A stretch of DNA of 64,000 bases. Source: Oxytricha trifallax. Taxonomy: Eukaryota; Ciliophora; Spirotrichea; Sporadotrichida; Oxytrichidae. The translations under genes were made by a program, and so were the position numbers. Below, piece after piece: positions 1 to 11,040 of the stretch; the first letter of the stretch is position 1, and each line of letters opens with the position of its first letter. Location of the stretch: the NCBI GenBank assembly GCA_000711775.1, contig ARYC01019097.1:1-64000 (forward strand). Reading direction: 5' to 3'. The notes under the pieces were generated by a model that saw nothing but the letters and a program-made list of their open reading frames with translations, was not told where the DNA came from and did no database searches.

Positions 1-197
1 CTAATTTAATGGAACTAAATTCATAAAAATGGAGCTCCATCTCTGAAGTTTGTTACAGCTTCTGCCAGCTTTTCCACGTATCCTTACCAGATTGACTTCC
101 TATAAGATGCCCATATTTAATACTAAGATTTCTAACAGTAGGATCCAGAACTCTATATATTAAAATTTGAAATTCAATAACAAGAGAAGGAACAAGG

Positions 198-982
198 ATG
201 GAATCTATAAGTACTGCAATGAAGAGGGTTGAAGCTTAAGAAATGATTCAAGATTTAGAAGCAAGGAAAATCTCTATCAATACCTCACTTAGCATGGTAA
301 GCATGTGACATATACTTAATCATATACTATAGTGGGTTTAATCCTTCCAACAATGGAAGGTACCAAAATTTAATTCTTAAAAGCTATACTATGCGATGAG
401 AAGAAAGCCTTCAAAAACAGTGAAATAAAGTTGATAGATATACCAAACTACCCAGAGAATTCAGTCACTAATCTCTACGAGGATGCGATGAAAGATGAGT
501 TGGTAGTTTATCTTCCTACCAAGAAACAACTCTCTAACAAGCTTCCAGAAAGGAGCTTCTTCTTTGGAGTTCTTGGCACTTTAAGAGAGAGTAATCTCAG
601 AGAGATCATTGAAGAAGCTCACAAAAAACGCGACTCTATTTCTCCTGAAGATTAAAAGAAGCAAGGCATAATAATAAGCGAGACCTGGCTCGCTGAGCTT
701 AAGAAGCATCCATTCCTCTCTCGTAAGCTTTGACATATAACTTTGAAGGAAAATCTGGCACTGGTATATATCTTATGAAAGAGCATGCTAAGGTTCATAG
801 AGAGAAAGTCACAAACAATTCATAAAGTGAGCAAGAGACTTTATAAAGATGTCTAAAAGCCAAAAGAAATGAAAATAGATGCAGGAGCTGGCACAAAGAG
901 AAGAAATATGGGCCCAAGCAAGCCATAAAAAGAGGAGAAGAAAGAGAAGCCAAACCCATTTATGGGCCAGTTTAATATGTGA
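198..982 (+). pseudogene. TBE p22 protein gene, copy 1 (broken)
   Basis: Counterpart of the 22-kDa TBE protein, whose function is unknown. ATG opens MESISTAMKRVEAQEM with TAA read as Gln; the central block reads LIDIPNYPE, NLYEDAMKDE, YLPTKKQLSNKLPERSFFFG and IIEEAHKKR. The C-terminus is rich in Lys/Arg (AGTKRRNMGPSKP) and ends FNM before TGA. After the HPFLSRKL stretch the frame meets two TGA codons absent from an intact reading, so the gene is interrupted. It converges on the transposase gene, whose stop lies 7 bases downstream on the other strand. Confidence 0.85.
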
Positions 983-988
983 ACATAT

Positions 989-2048
989 TCATTCATTTAA
1001 ATCTAAAACTTATTTATAAACATTCATTCTTCCCTCTCTCGCACAAACTGTTGTCTTATCTACACTCACTCTCTTACAGCTGCTTTGAATTAAGTCAACT
1101 GTATCGATGGGCAAGTCATGCATAAGATGAGACAGCAGAAGCTTCTTGTAGTGAATCTTGATTTAACTCCAGTAGAATTCAATTCCATTAAATTAAGGGC
1201 TGTAAGGAACGTTGTAAACAGGAGTTATGTTTAACTCTTCATAAGCTTTCTTAGACTCCTTAGTCTTATGACTGAGAGGTTATCAACAAACAGGATGATC
1301 CCTTAATCGCTATACTTATCTCTGAGCTTATGTAGGAACTCTATATACTACTCTCGCTTAATAGAGCGAGGATAAATAACATAACTCTCTAAGCCTGAAT
1401 CTTCACTTATACCAGCTAAAATTGCATAGGTGACTACCTTTACTTTTTAGTCATAAACTTCTATGTTATCATACTTCTTGTACCAAGACCTATTTATAAA
1501 GGTGTTGAAAGTGAATACAGCTTAATCAGCGTGTATGAACTTGATGTTATTAGATAGCTCTCTGCATTTAATCATATATATAGTTTAAATTATTACTATA
1601 AAATGGCACTGTAAAATCAATCACTCTCTTCACTCTATTGACAGTCTTGAAAGTAATACCATTTCTTCTATAAATATTGGCTATAGTCGAAGGAGAGAAA
1701 AGCATGTCAGGAAACCTGCGATGAAACATCACAGCTCGCTAGTCTAATGGAAAGTGTGCCCAATACTTCAAAGTCTTAGAGTCGCAGAGAAAGTCAATAT
1801 GAGCATGAGAGAACTTTTACTTTCTTGCAGGATGCGTTCAACAACCAGAATTAAAATGCTAAACAGCTAGCAAGCAGTGATACTAACAGTTGAGGCACTC
1901 TTGCGTAATAACTTTGCTATAGCTGCATAATTTAGTACAGGTTTGGATAGTCTATATTAATACACGTACCATACCTAAGCTTAAGCAGTAAATCTAAATA
2001 TTTCTCATCATAAATAGACCCTAAATTTCGCTAATTTCTATTTCTCAT
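989..2048 (-). pseudogene. TBE 42-kDa DDE transposase, copy 1 (frameshifted)
   Basis: IS630/Tc1-mariner superfamily transposase, expected to cut and join element ends in the nucleus. The minus strand starts at the ATG at 2046-2048 (MRNRNQRNLGSIYDEKYLDL), followed by a helix-turn-helix-like N-terminus and a DDE core equivalent to that described at 38468-39530. Two one-base deletions relative to the other copies lie near the N-terminus (around the Tyr-Pro and Val-Ser positions). The stop at 989-991 is shared in position with the other copies. Family length is about 354 aa; this copy keeps the whole length but not the frame. Confidence 0.88.
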
Positions 2049-2071
2049 TTGCAAATTGGCCTAATTTTTCT

Positions 2072-2149
2072 ACTAACCCCAAAAATACCCCAGCTATACC
2101 CTACAAATCAAAGCACTTATAAACCTCACTAAGGGGTTTTTGGGTTTTG
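2072..2149. repeat. TBE terminal inverted repeat, right end of copy 1
   Basis: 78-bp end nearly identical to the ends at 9199-9276, 12921-12998, 38367-38444 and 42400-42477. Inner blocks CTACAAATCAAAGCACTTAT and AACCTCACTAAGG precede the telomere-like tip. Confidence 0.9.
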
Positions 2150-2425
2150 AATGATGATGTTGAATGTAAATACTTCTTCATCACCGTACATAAATTTGAT
2201 ATTATTAGTAAAAGCTCGCTGCATTTAGTCATATATATATAGTTTAAGTTGTTTATATAAAATGGCACTGTAAAGTCAATCACTCTTAATCTATTGACAG
2301 TCTTGAACGTAATGCCACTTCTTCTATAAATATTGGCTATAGTATAAGTAAAGATACGTAATGTCAGGAAACTTGCGATGAAACATTACAGCTCGAGTTT
2401 AAATATAAGTGCCCTAATTCATTTA
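2150..2425 (-). pseudogene. Fragment of a second, diverged TBE transposase (host of copy 1)
   Basis: Directly beside the copy-1 TIR the minus strand encodes the middle of a TBE transposase again (VIDFTVPFYINNLNYIY, then the conserved FKTVN and IANIYRR-like stretch). It is about 80% like copy 1 at DNA level and fades out near 2425. The break point is the AAT target site used by copy 1. The rest of this host lies before base 1 or has been lost. Confidence 0.8.
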
Positions 2426-2989
2426 AAAAAATTAAAGGGTAGCAAAGGTATCAAAATGAATTTAAAGAAAGTTTTAATTTTAAATAATGTTTTCAATTTC
2501 TGAAGTTTAAATGCTTCAGGTCTAGCAGCAAATAATGCCTTACATTTAAGTTAATCTATTTAAATCTGTACCATTTCTAAATAATTTTGTTTTTATTAAT
2601 TTAATCATCTTTCATTCTTAACTAAATACAAATCTTTTAATCACTTATGATATCTATTTAATTATTTTAAATTATATGCATTTTTCATTCTTAATTCTAA
2701 TTAGAGATTTGTCAAAATCTTAATATCACACTACTATAGTATCTAATTAGGAGTCTTTTTATATTGTAATAAGCACTAGAAATTGAAAGAATTTTTTTTA
2801 TATTTATATACTCATATTATTAAAAGACTTAAAATTTAATATTTTTTAACAATTTAAAATAAAAAAGATAATTTAGTAATAATCTGATAATGCTATTTAT
2901 ATTTAATAAGTGATAATGTTTTTAATTACAGTATAATTAATTTTGCTCAAAATGTAATCAAAATCTAGGAATTAAACAATCATTTTATA
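2426..2989. other. AT-rich spacer, no feature seen
   Basis: Low-complexity AT-rich sequence between the TBE fragment and the three-exon gene. I see no coding block, repeat or RNA gene in it. Confidence 0.5.
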
Positions 2990-5913
2990 ATGAGTCTGTT
3001 TATATCTCTTAATTTAAAATTTCTCATAAAAAACAAATAAGCTTTATAAAATTAGAGTTATTTGGGTGGATAGCACAGCGAGACAAAAATTATAAGGGAG
3101 AGAATTTAGGGAATAATAAATATTTGAATTCTTGTTCAACACAAAGCAAGTATTCTTAACAGCTAATCAATAGTTCTTTGAACAGTAAGATTTCTTCATT
3201 TTCTTACTAATATTGTTTTAAATAAAATGCCTAAAAATAAATATGACTCTTTAAATTAAATGAATTTATATATGAAGATTTTTACTTGAAATTTATTAAA
3301 AAAAACCTACACTTTTCTTAATATATTGAAACAATAATTAAAAATTATGCTAACTTTAATATTCACAATTTAATTTTACTTATTATAATATCTTTTAGGT
3401 TGAAAAATGAAAGCTTGAGGCTAATTAGCTAGTATGAAATACTCTTGATTGCATCTGACTCTGATGAAGAACAGGTATTAAAATCACATCAATTTTTAAT
3501 TAGATGATTTAGAGATTTAATTTATTGAGAATATTTTAGGGAGTTATGAAATAATTTATATGTTTATAGCTAATATAAGATTATTTAAATCTAAAATTGT
3601 TTATCTTATTCTCATTGAGATATCTCTTAAAATTAAATATTTTTAAGGAATTGTACAAATCATTTTATGATAATATATTAATGATCATGCTCATACTATT
3701 ATTGATGTCAATTGTATAATTATTGTAAAAACAGACAAAAAGTTTTATCAAAGTTTTTCATTTTTGTTCATATTAAGAAATTACCTTAATTATATTAATT
3801 TTAAAATTGAATGCCATTAAAAACTATGAAATATAGTTTTATTAAAAGAAATATATAATAAATATTAAAAATAAAAACGAAAATACGCTCAAAATGTTGC
3901 TATATTGAGCAACTTCCCTAAAAAAATTGAGTTAAAAAAAGGAAAGTTAATTGTTTTAACTTTATTTGATTATTAACTTTAAATATAAATTTCTTTTTTA
4001 GAAAACTACAATTCATATTAATTCATAGCATTTGATTTTAAATAAATTAATAATTTAATTTAAGTAAGACACTCTATCGCAAAACAGCTATAATTCGATA
4101 GAGTGTCTAAAATATAATAAAAATAACATAACTAAAAAGAATTGAGTAATATTGATTAATAAAATATATTTGCCTATAATTTTTCTATTTTAGTTAACTA
4201 CTTGTCTCTAATAACCTAGCAACTTAGATAAAGACATTATTTCTCTAAAGTACATAAATTTGGTATTACGTTGTTTGTCTTAAAATGTCTGCGAAAAAAT
4301 CTTGCTAATATCATGAGTTATTTCAAAAAGTTGATCATTTTAATGATCATCTCATTCAAATTATTTGGAATTTTATAAGGTAGGATACAGTAAATTTGAA
4401 TATATGCCAATACTTAAAAGTCTTGAGTCTTAAGGCAATTAATGAGGCTTATGAGGGCAACTTTTATTTTTTAACAGTATTTTTAATATTGCAGGAATAC
4501 ATTCTAATTTAGGAAGTTATTTCAATTTAAATTTATAATTAATCAAAATATTGGCAGTTAAAGTTAGCCACTTTGAACAATCTTGGGATCATTTGTTAGA
4601 GAATTCAAAATTAGCTGGACTTTGTCATTGTCGATACTATTATATCGCATCCTTGAAGAGAGATAACTATAGTTTTATGTGAAGGTATAATTAATTGAAT
4701 TTAAAGGAATTTAATTAAACTCAAGTTATCTCATTTCCGAATACGATAAAATAGTACAGCCAATAGTAAAACAAAACTAATTTTGAATTCTCTATCAAAT
4801 GAGCCCAAGATCGTATAAATAAGCCAACTTTAACTGCCAATATTTTGATTAATTATAAATTTAAATTGAAATAACTATGTATTCCTATATTAGTTCGCTA
4901 AATTTCTAAACCGTAAGCTATCAGTTATACCTAACAATTGAGGCATTCTTGTTTGCAAGGCATTGCAATTACTTAATAATTTATTTCTAATTTAAATTGA
5001 TCTAGATTACTACTCTTACAATATTAAGCTTTATTTCGAATAATATTTAGATCCTAATTTTATTTATTATTTATTTATAATTTGCAAATTGGCCACATTT
5101 ATAACCAAATCTTAATAAGTTATTTACATATTTATATTATGAATAAATCATCTATATAAATAAATTGGTTTGGGTTTTGATTGAATATAAAAATTTATAT
5201 CAAATAATAATTTTTATTTATATTATAGCTCAATAAGAAACCTCTTTTTAAAAATTTTCTCTGCATCGTCAAAAATATAAAACTATGTTATTAATTTATT
5301 TATTTAAATTTTTTAATATTCTTTTTATATTTTATTAATTTTATTTTTAATAAACATAGACATTAAATTTCAGCATAAATTCAATATTAAATTATATTCA
5401 AATAAAAATAGTTTTAAATGAATACAGATCTAATCTTAAAAGTAATGTTTGAGTGCATTTATATTATTATTACAAAATACACATTATAATTAAATTTTAA
5501 CTTAATTTTTATAATAAAAATATCGCTGTATAATCAAATTATTCATTTTAATCAATCACCAATTTAGTAATTTTAATGAATGCAGTTTCTTTTTTATCAA
5601 AAATAAAAAAATATGCTTGCAATAACGCTACTTTTTTAATTTTTAAATTAAAACATTTTAAATTTATTTTTAAAAATGATAAAAATAATTTATTAAATTC
5701 ATTATATTTTAGCAAAATTAGGCTAAACGAGGAGAATAAGAAGAAGAAATAAAGGAGGGATATCTAAACTAGCAGATTGAGGAGGCACCAAAAGAAAGAC
5801 GTAAAATCGATCTCAAAGGCGACAGTTTGAATTATAATGATTTAAATGACAAGCCACTAGTCAAGCCAAAAGATAATGCATCATCTAGTGATTCTTAAAA
5901 TTAATTTTTATGA
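2990..5913 (+). CDS. Three-exon gene for a small charged protein of unknown function
   Basis: Exon A (about 2990-3184) includes WVDSTARQKLQGREFREQQ and ends inside a Gln codon before GTAAGA. Exon B (3399-3474) follows TCTTTTAG, restores the frame exactly and reads LKNESLRLISQYEILL, then ASDSDEEQ, ending CAG before GTATTA (phase 0). Exon C (5713-5913) follows TATATTTTAG in phase and reads QNQAKRGEQEEEIKEGYLNQ, KERRKIDLKGDSLNYNDLND, then DNASSSDSQNQFL before TGA. Two phase-consistent junctions with canonical sites are much stronger evidence than ORF length. The C-terminal half is acidic, lysine-rich and probably disordered. The ATG at 2990 is uncertain because the first 20 codons are AT-rich and could be intron or spacer. 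Family not recognised. It may be a macronuclear-destined gene. Confidence 0.68.
3185..3398 (+). other. Intron 1 of the three-exon gene
   Basis: 214-nt GTAAGA...TCTTTTAG interval, far richer in A+T than its flanking exons, splitting a CAG codon (CA|G). Confidence 0.6.
4067..4108. repeat. Perfect 13-bp stem-loop
   Basis: AGACACTCTATCG (4067-4079) and its exact reverse complement CGATAGAGTGTCT (4096-4108) flank a 16-nt loop. It lies in the long intron and stands out in GC content from the surroundings. No downstream T-run gives it an obvious terminator role. Confidence 0.7.
4200..5179 (-). pseudogene. Fossil TBE transposase and TIR, split by an inverted-repeat element
   Basis: Minus-strand remnant of a TBE transposase. 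4385-4480 matches the CAATACTTCAAAGTCTTAGA region of copy 1, and 4905-5060 matches the N-terminal AACAGTTGAGGCACTCTTG region. It continues through a degraded TTGCAAATTGGCC block to a decayed TIR tip, GGTTTGGGTTTTG, ending near 5179. Numerous substitutions and indels make it the oldest TBE trace in the window. The two halves are separated by the element at 4491-4889. Confidence 0.72.
4491..4889. mobile_element. ~400-bp inverted-repeat element (MITE-like), copy A
   Basis: Left arm from GCAGGAATACATTCTAA and right arm ending ATGTATTCCTAT are inverted copies over roughly 130 bp each, with substitutions. Shared blocks include TATTTCAATTTAAATTTATA and ATTGGCAGTTAAAGTT. There is no ORF of note, so it would be non-autonomous. 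It interrupts the fossil TBE. A relative with the same tips lies at 16982-17398. No transposase source is visible in the window. Confidence 0.75.
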
Positions 5914-6115
5914 AAGTTTATTGAAATTAACTTTTTCTTGAATTAAAAACTATTATTATGGTAGCCTAAGTATAAGTAAAAAAATTATATTTAAAAGAAT
6001 TGAATTAAAACCCTTATATTTTTTAATACTATTTATATTATATTCTATTATCATTATTTTCGGGAAATTGATTAAGGTTTAAATCGGTTAAGTATATTTT
6101 GAGATAATAATAAAT

Positions 6116-6230
6116 ACCCCAAAATTCCTGGAGTAGATTGATTTTTTTATTGATGAAAGGCTACAATAAATTAACGCATATTTTTTGGGGGTTTTAATAG
6201 GGTTTATGTAGATGTTTAATGTTTAATTAT
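6116..6230. repeat. Left terminal inverted repeat of host element B
   Basis: Pairs with the right end near 13286-13395 by the ordered blocks listed for the element, with substitutions and small indels. The telomere-like tip is reduced to ACCCCAAAA. Confidence 0.7.
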
Positions 6231-6259
6231 AAAAAGTAAGTTTTTTAATTTTCGAACAA

Positions 6260-7260
6260 ACATAAGCTTAGAGTCATGCGGTAGTCCTTTGAATATTATC
6301 TTTTTAATGCTGAATGATGTTTGCTATTATTGCTTAATTTTCTACTTTTGGTTGGATGATAGTTTAATGTCAGAGCTCTTTTAGACTTCCATTTATTTTA
6401 TACTTTCGAGTTATTGCTTAATCATTTGTTTTGAATCTTTCACACTGTTGCAGGTAAAGCAATCGTTCCTTGGCATTCCATTCTCTATCATTATTGCTTC
6501 TAATGCCCAAATATTCCAAGCAATATCTCAGTATCTCCTAAATTCTCTCACGGAAATATCTTGTATTGCCTAGTACATTTGGTAGTGCAGAGGCTTTCAC
6601 TCTTTAAGCCCTGTTAAAGTCAATATTTAAAATTCTTAATGGTTGAAGTCGATCATTATATATTCTGGCTTTAAGTTTCAATTACATAACCGAGTTTGTG
6701 AAGCACTTCTAATCCCTCAACTATCTGCTGTACTATCTAGCCAATTTACCTTTGGCATCTGTTGTAAAATAAAAACTTTCTATATGTCATTTCATGGAAG
6801 GAAAGTTTAAATGCAACATGATTTTTTCGAAGTAAAATGACATCAAGTTAAATAATATACTAACACGCTTTAAAATTTGTATTTTAAAGAGCATAAATCT
6901 CATTAGCAATTTCCATTTAGAACTTTCCATTAGCAAGAAAATTATTGAAAGGATAAATTTGTAAATGTATTAATCATCTGTGGATATCTGTTCTCTATTC
7001 TATCCTCTAAAGTGAGGTACGTTTCAAGTAAAGAATTTACGCTAATTATTTTTAAGACAAAAAACTTCTTGGCCTAGATTTTACCATAATTTTAATGATT
7101 TATGAAATTTTTGCTGACTCTTTGATGACCCCCTTATTAACTTATATATCAATTTTGAAAATGTTGACTCGTCTATAGTGTCATAGATAGGCTCCCATAA
7201 AGTGCAAGCATTTCCGGTCTCATCTTTTTTGGGTTGCGAAAATGATAAAATTTGTTGACT
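6260..7260 (-). pseudogene. Decayed TBE kinase gene of host B
   Basis: Minus-strand remnant of the 57-kDa TBE protein. GLEVLHKLGYV corresponds to the helix before the catalytic loop. The HRDLKPEN motif itself has decayed (VIETQSQNI), while IDFNRAQRVKA keeps the unusual DFN. VLGNTRYFRERI corresponds to the activation-segment end and a W..WA-like block follows. Many frame breaks; a catalytically active product is not possible from this sequence. Confidence 0.75.
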
Positions 7261-7739
7261 TTAAACAAGTAATAACGCTCTTCTCAAAAGATTTGTTTTA
7301 GTGATTTATAATATTTATAAAATTACGTATAAAATACTCAATTTGTAGAATATAAGACAATCTGGTAAACCCTTTGCTCAAAAATAAATTAAATAACCAT
7401 AATAGGTTGTAAGTTGACATATTTAGTGAGTATATTTTACATTTTACTAGATTTAAATGTTCCTAAAGAAGTATTGTTTCTCTAGGTTGTCTTCCAACTT
7501 AATTTTGAACTTTATTCGGAGAATCTCCTAAAATAATTACAAATTATTAGGAACAAATTAATGGAGAAAGTTTGATAAAAATTAAAATCAATCTGTGAAA
7601 CTTTGAGCAAGTTTTTTTATGCTTTTCCCATATCTTTTCAAGGCTGACCTCTAGTAGGTCCTCCCTATTAAGAAGTAAGAATTTAATAAACTTAGAAGGG
7701 ACATGCATAATTTTAGATGATTATCATATCTATAAAGAG

Positions 7740-8506
7740 GAAGTAAGATGAGGGTCTGTGAATGATTTAATGAGGAGAATTTAATCTCAATATTTAAAAA
7801 GAAAATTTCTAAGTAAAGAGAGCTTTTATAGACACATGGTATAGCAAGGTAAGTTCTTTATAAATAATAATATATTTCATGATAGTTACATTGTTCTTGG
7901 CTAACTAGGAGAAACCTAAAATCTCATACTTAAAACCCTCTCAGAATGAAGAAAAACTTTTAAGACTAATGAAGTAAAGATTATAGAGAATACCTAGCTA
8001 TCCTATGAGTGATCCAGATGTTACTCTCTACCTCCCATCAAAGCTACAACTTTCTAATAAATTGGCAGAAAGAAAGTTCTTCTTTAGTTTTCTTGAACTC
8101 TAAAACTTTAGTGCTTAAATGAAATAATTAAAGAAGCTTACAAAAAACGATACAGCATCTCTCCTGAAGAAAAAGAGAATCAACGTATTAAAATAAGTGA
8201 TACCTGGCTGTAGGAACTTCAAAAGCATCCTTTTCAGCTCAAGTAAGCATAGACTTCTATCTTTATAGAAAAACATAGCACTGCTATATACTTGAGGAAA
8301 GAGCGCAGCAATTTAAACAGAGAGAGAAATTCTCAAGTAAAGCATAAACTTAGCAAAAGACTCTTCAAGGATTTATAGAAGCCAGACGAGATGAATAGAT
8401 GCAGGAGCTGGCACAAAGAGAAGAAACATGCCCAAGCAAGCCTTAAAAGGAAGATAAGAAAGAGTAGCCTAATCCCTTGATGGGTTAATTCAATATGTGA
8501 AATTAT
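7740..8506 (+). pseudogene. p22 remnant of host B
   Basis: Plus-strand homologue of TBE p22. VTLYLPSKLQLSNKLAERKF and FFSFLEL match the YLPTKKQLSNKLPER block of the younger copies, followed by KKRYSISPEEKE and HPFQLKQ. In the C-terminal part (YLRKERSNLNRERNSQVKH) the frame is open where copy 1 has TGA codons, so it helps to infer the original frame. Start not resolved; frameshifts near 8100. Confidence 0.75.
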
Positions 8507-9198
8507 TCATAGGTGTAAATCTAAGAATTATTTAATAACACAAAATTTCTCTTCTCTTGCGGATACTTTAGCTTTTTCATCGCTGACTCTCTTAGCAGCA
8601 CTCTTAATTAAATCGACTGTTTCTAACTTCAATTATTGCACCAAATGAAAGACTGAAAGTTCTTGTAGAGAATTTTCAATAACCCCAATATAATTTAATT
8701 CCTTTAAATTAAATTAATGGCTTTAGAATATTAACATAATTTTTATGTTTAGTCTTTCATATTCCTTCTTTGTGTTTTTAGTTTTATGAACTGACAAGTT
8801 ATTCAAGAATAAAATAATCGATTAGTCAGTGTACTTATTTCTGATTTATTGTAAATTATTCAGTTTTTATTGAACGAGAGTGAATAACTTAATTATCAAG
8901 GCCACTGTCTTCACTTATTCCTCCAAGAATATCACGAGTTTAAATCCTTAACCTCTAAAATCATTTACTTCTATGTTGATATATATTTATACCAAGATCT
9001 TGATATGAAAGTATTAAAGATGAATATTGCCTCGAAGACATAATTTAAATTAGTCTTATAAAATAGGACATTAAAGTCAATATCACTCTCTGAATGTGAT
9101 TCACTGTCATGTAAGATATTCCATTTTTTTATATATGTTAGCTATTGATTAAGCAGCGATAAGAAGTTTGGAAAATGGCGATGAAACAGCTCTCTAAT

Positions 9199-9276
9199 CA
9201 AAACCCCAAAACCCCTTAGTGAGGTTTATAAGTGCTTTGATTTGTAGGGTATAGTTGGGGTTTTATTGGGGTTAGT
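9199..9276. repeat. Left TIR of TBE copy 2
   Basis: CAAAACCCCAAAACCCC followed by TTAGTGAGGTTTATAAGTGC and GGGTATAGTTGGGG. Reverse complement of 12921-12998 with very few differences. Confidence 0.93.
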
Positions 9277-9337
9277 AGAGAAAGTGCAGGTTTTATGTGA
9301 ATTTTAAGTATATTTAATAATAATTAGGCGATTTAAC

Positions 9338-10787
9338 TCAAACAAATTTTATCTGATTGTCTTTATTGTATCTCTTGAATCTAGCTCTCTATAGTGGTTC
9401 AAGTAAATCGTCTAAGGATTATCTTGGATATGATGGTGCTCTTACAATTATCATGTCTACAATCTGTTTGATTTCTTTGCAGATATCGTCCTGCTTTATA
9501 TGCTTACTCGCTAAACTTATTGATTATTTCTCTTATTTGGTACCATAGTAAGACATGCATTCCATGTCACTCTCTAAAATTATAGCAGCTACTGCCCATA
9601 CATCCCACTAAACTGATCCATTCGTCCACTTCTCTCTTATTGGGAAGTAGCCAGGAGTGCCAAGAACCTTTGCTAAAGTTACTATCTCTTATCTTAAGGC
9701 TCTATTGAAATCGATAACTACGACTTCTAAAGGGCAGAGGTTCAGCATTACATTTTCAGGTTTCAAATCTCTATGAACATATCCAAGTTCAGTGCAACTC
9801 CTTGACACCCTTTATCATATCTGATAGTATATCATTCAAATCATCTGGGTATCTGTTATGATATAAATAATCTCTCAGAGTCATTTCATATTTCTTAAGT
9901 CTCAGTGCGATAAAACCATAGCTTAAAATGACACCATCTAGCTTAAGCAAGTTCTTGCAATCTTTTCTCTATGCCTCTCTAAGAATCATATATTCGTTAG
10001 CAAACTCATTTTAGTATTGCTCGTTCTTAAGGAGATAGCTGAAAGGGTACACCTTGTATGCATACTCATCAACTACTATGAGCTTTGCTTTTGCAGGCAC
10101 GTTTATATTCAAGTAGTTTTCAATACAAGTGCTGAGATCAACTGCATTTAATGCAGATATATTCATAGCCTTCGCTTAGAAGCATGCTAAAATTGTATTA
10201 CCTGCTGGCTGGTTCATCGATTCATATCGCTTCTGTCTCTTGAGTCTCTCTTCCTGCTCTCTTTATGACTCAAGAGTATTAGATTTTCTTTTAGCTGGCA
10301 CTAGTTTTTTAGTCTCTTAATCTTCAATCAAAAACTCACTGAGGTGATGCTTTTGCATATGCCATTTAACTTTAGCTGAGTGAGTATATGATTTCATGCA
10401 TGTCGTACACTAATACCTACCATCAACCTTTTCATGCTAGAAATAGATCTTGGCTTTGCAAGAGTGTACCTCTTTAAGGTGTCTCTTCAAGCTTTGTTCA
10501 GTTGAGAAATGATTCTAGCAGTCTTCACATTAATATGTTTTTATCTTTTAGATTGGTTGCTGTTCTTTTAGCTCCTCAACATAATAAATTTAAGTTTAAA
10601 CCCCTATCTCTGCGCTCTCCCTCTGGTTTAATACTTCTATGATAAAAACATCTGCTTCAAATTCAAGAGTTCTTAGCTCTACCTCCCTCTCAACATAAAT
10701 GATTTCAGGCTTTTTAGTGGAGGCAAAGTTGAGCATTGATTGACCTGCTCCTAAAAGTGCCGCTCTACGATTTAAGTTGACCGCCAT
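9338..10787 (-). pseudogene. TBE 57-kDa zinc-finger/kinase gene, copy 2 (one frameshift)
   Basis: Start ATG at 10785-10787 (MAVNLNRRAALLGAGQS), stop TGA at 9338-9340, about 483 codons. The N-terminal half carries two C2H2 fingers and the C-terminal half a protein-kinase fold, as described for the copy at 40891-42338. One extra base near 9790, just before the HRDLKPEN motif, shifts the frame. The upstream start in some six-frame translations (TTG at 10799) is not needed. Divergent from p22 with a 253-bp gap. Confidence 0.88.
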
Positions 10788-11040
10788 GTTTAAATTCAAA
10801 TTTAAATTTCTATTATAAAGCTCTTAAAACCTCTATAGCTATATCTGGACTATATAGGAGTTGCAACAGCATTAATGATGGTTTGATCTAAGCTCTAAGA
10901 CTTCATATTTATACTCAGTTTATAATTATAATTTTTGTAATTTTACTCTTAATATTTTTAATTTTGGTAAGTTTTTAAACAATAGGATCCAGAAGTCTAT
11001 AAGTTATAATTGAAATTCATTAATAGGAAGAGGAACAAGG

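Larger units (their letters stand above)
1..2149. mobile_element. TBE transposon copy 1, left part cut by the window edge
   Basis: The p22 gene (+) and transposase gene (-) lie in the same order as in the complete TBE copies at 9199-12998 and 38367-42477. The right end is a 78-bp TIR closing with GGGGTTTTTGGGTTTTG, one G-to-T change from the other copies, followed by AAT (2150-2152). The kinase gene and left TIR would lie before base 1. The sequence directly after the TIR is a fragment of another TBE transposase, so this copy jumped into an older TBE. Family assignment is secure; the copy is probably inactive because its reading frames are broken. Confidence 0.93.
3475..5712 (+). other. Oversized intron 2, or intron plus eliminated DNA
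   Basis: 2,238-nt GTATTA...TATATTTTAG interval between exons B and C in phase 0. It contains a fossil TBE end (4200-5179), which is split by a ~400-bp inverted-repeat element, and a perfect 13-bp stem-loop. In a ciliate germline most of it may be removed as an internal eliminated sequence, leaving a short intron in the macronucleus; the window alone cannot show the excision points. Confidence 0.55.

Noticed and set aside
9199..9215. C4A4 repeats as a real chromosome end
   Set aside because: They are followed by a full TBE TIR, duplicated target bases and continuing sequence, so they are transposon tips, not telomeres.
9357..9548. 63-aa plus-strand ORF
   Set aside because: Antisense shadow of the C-terminus of the copy 2 kinase.
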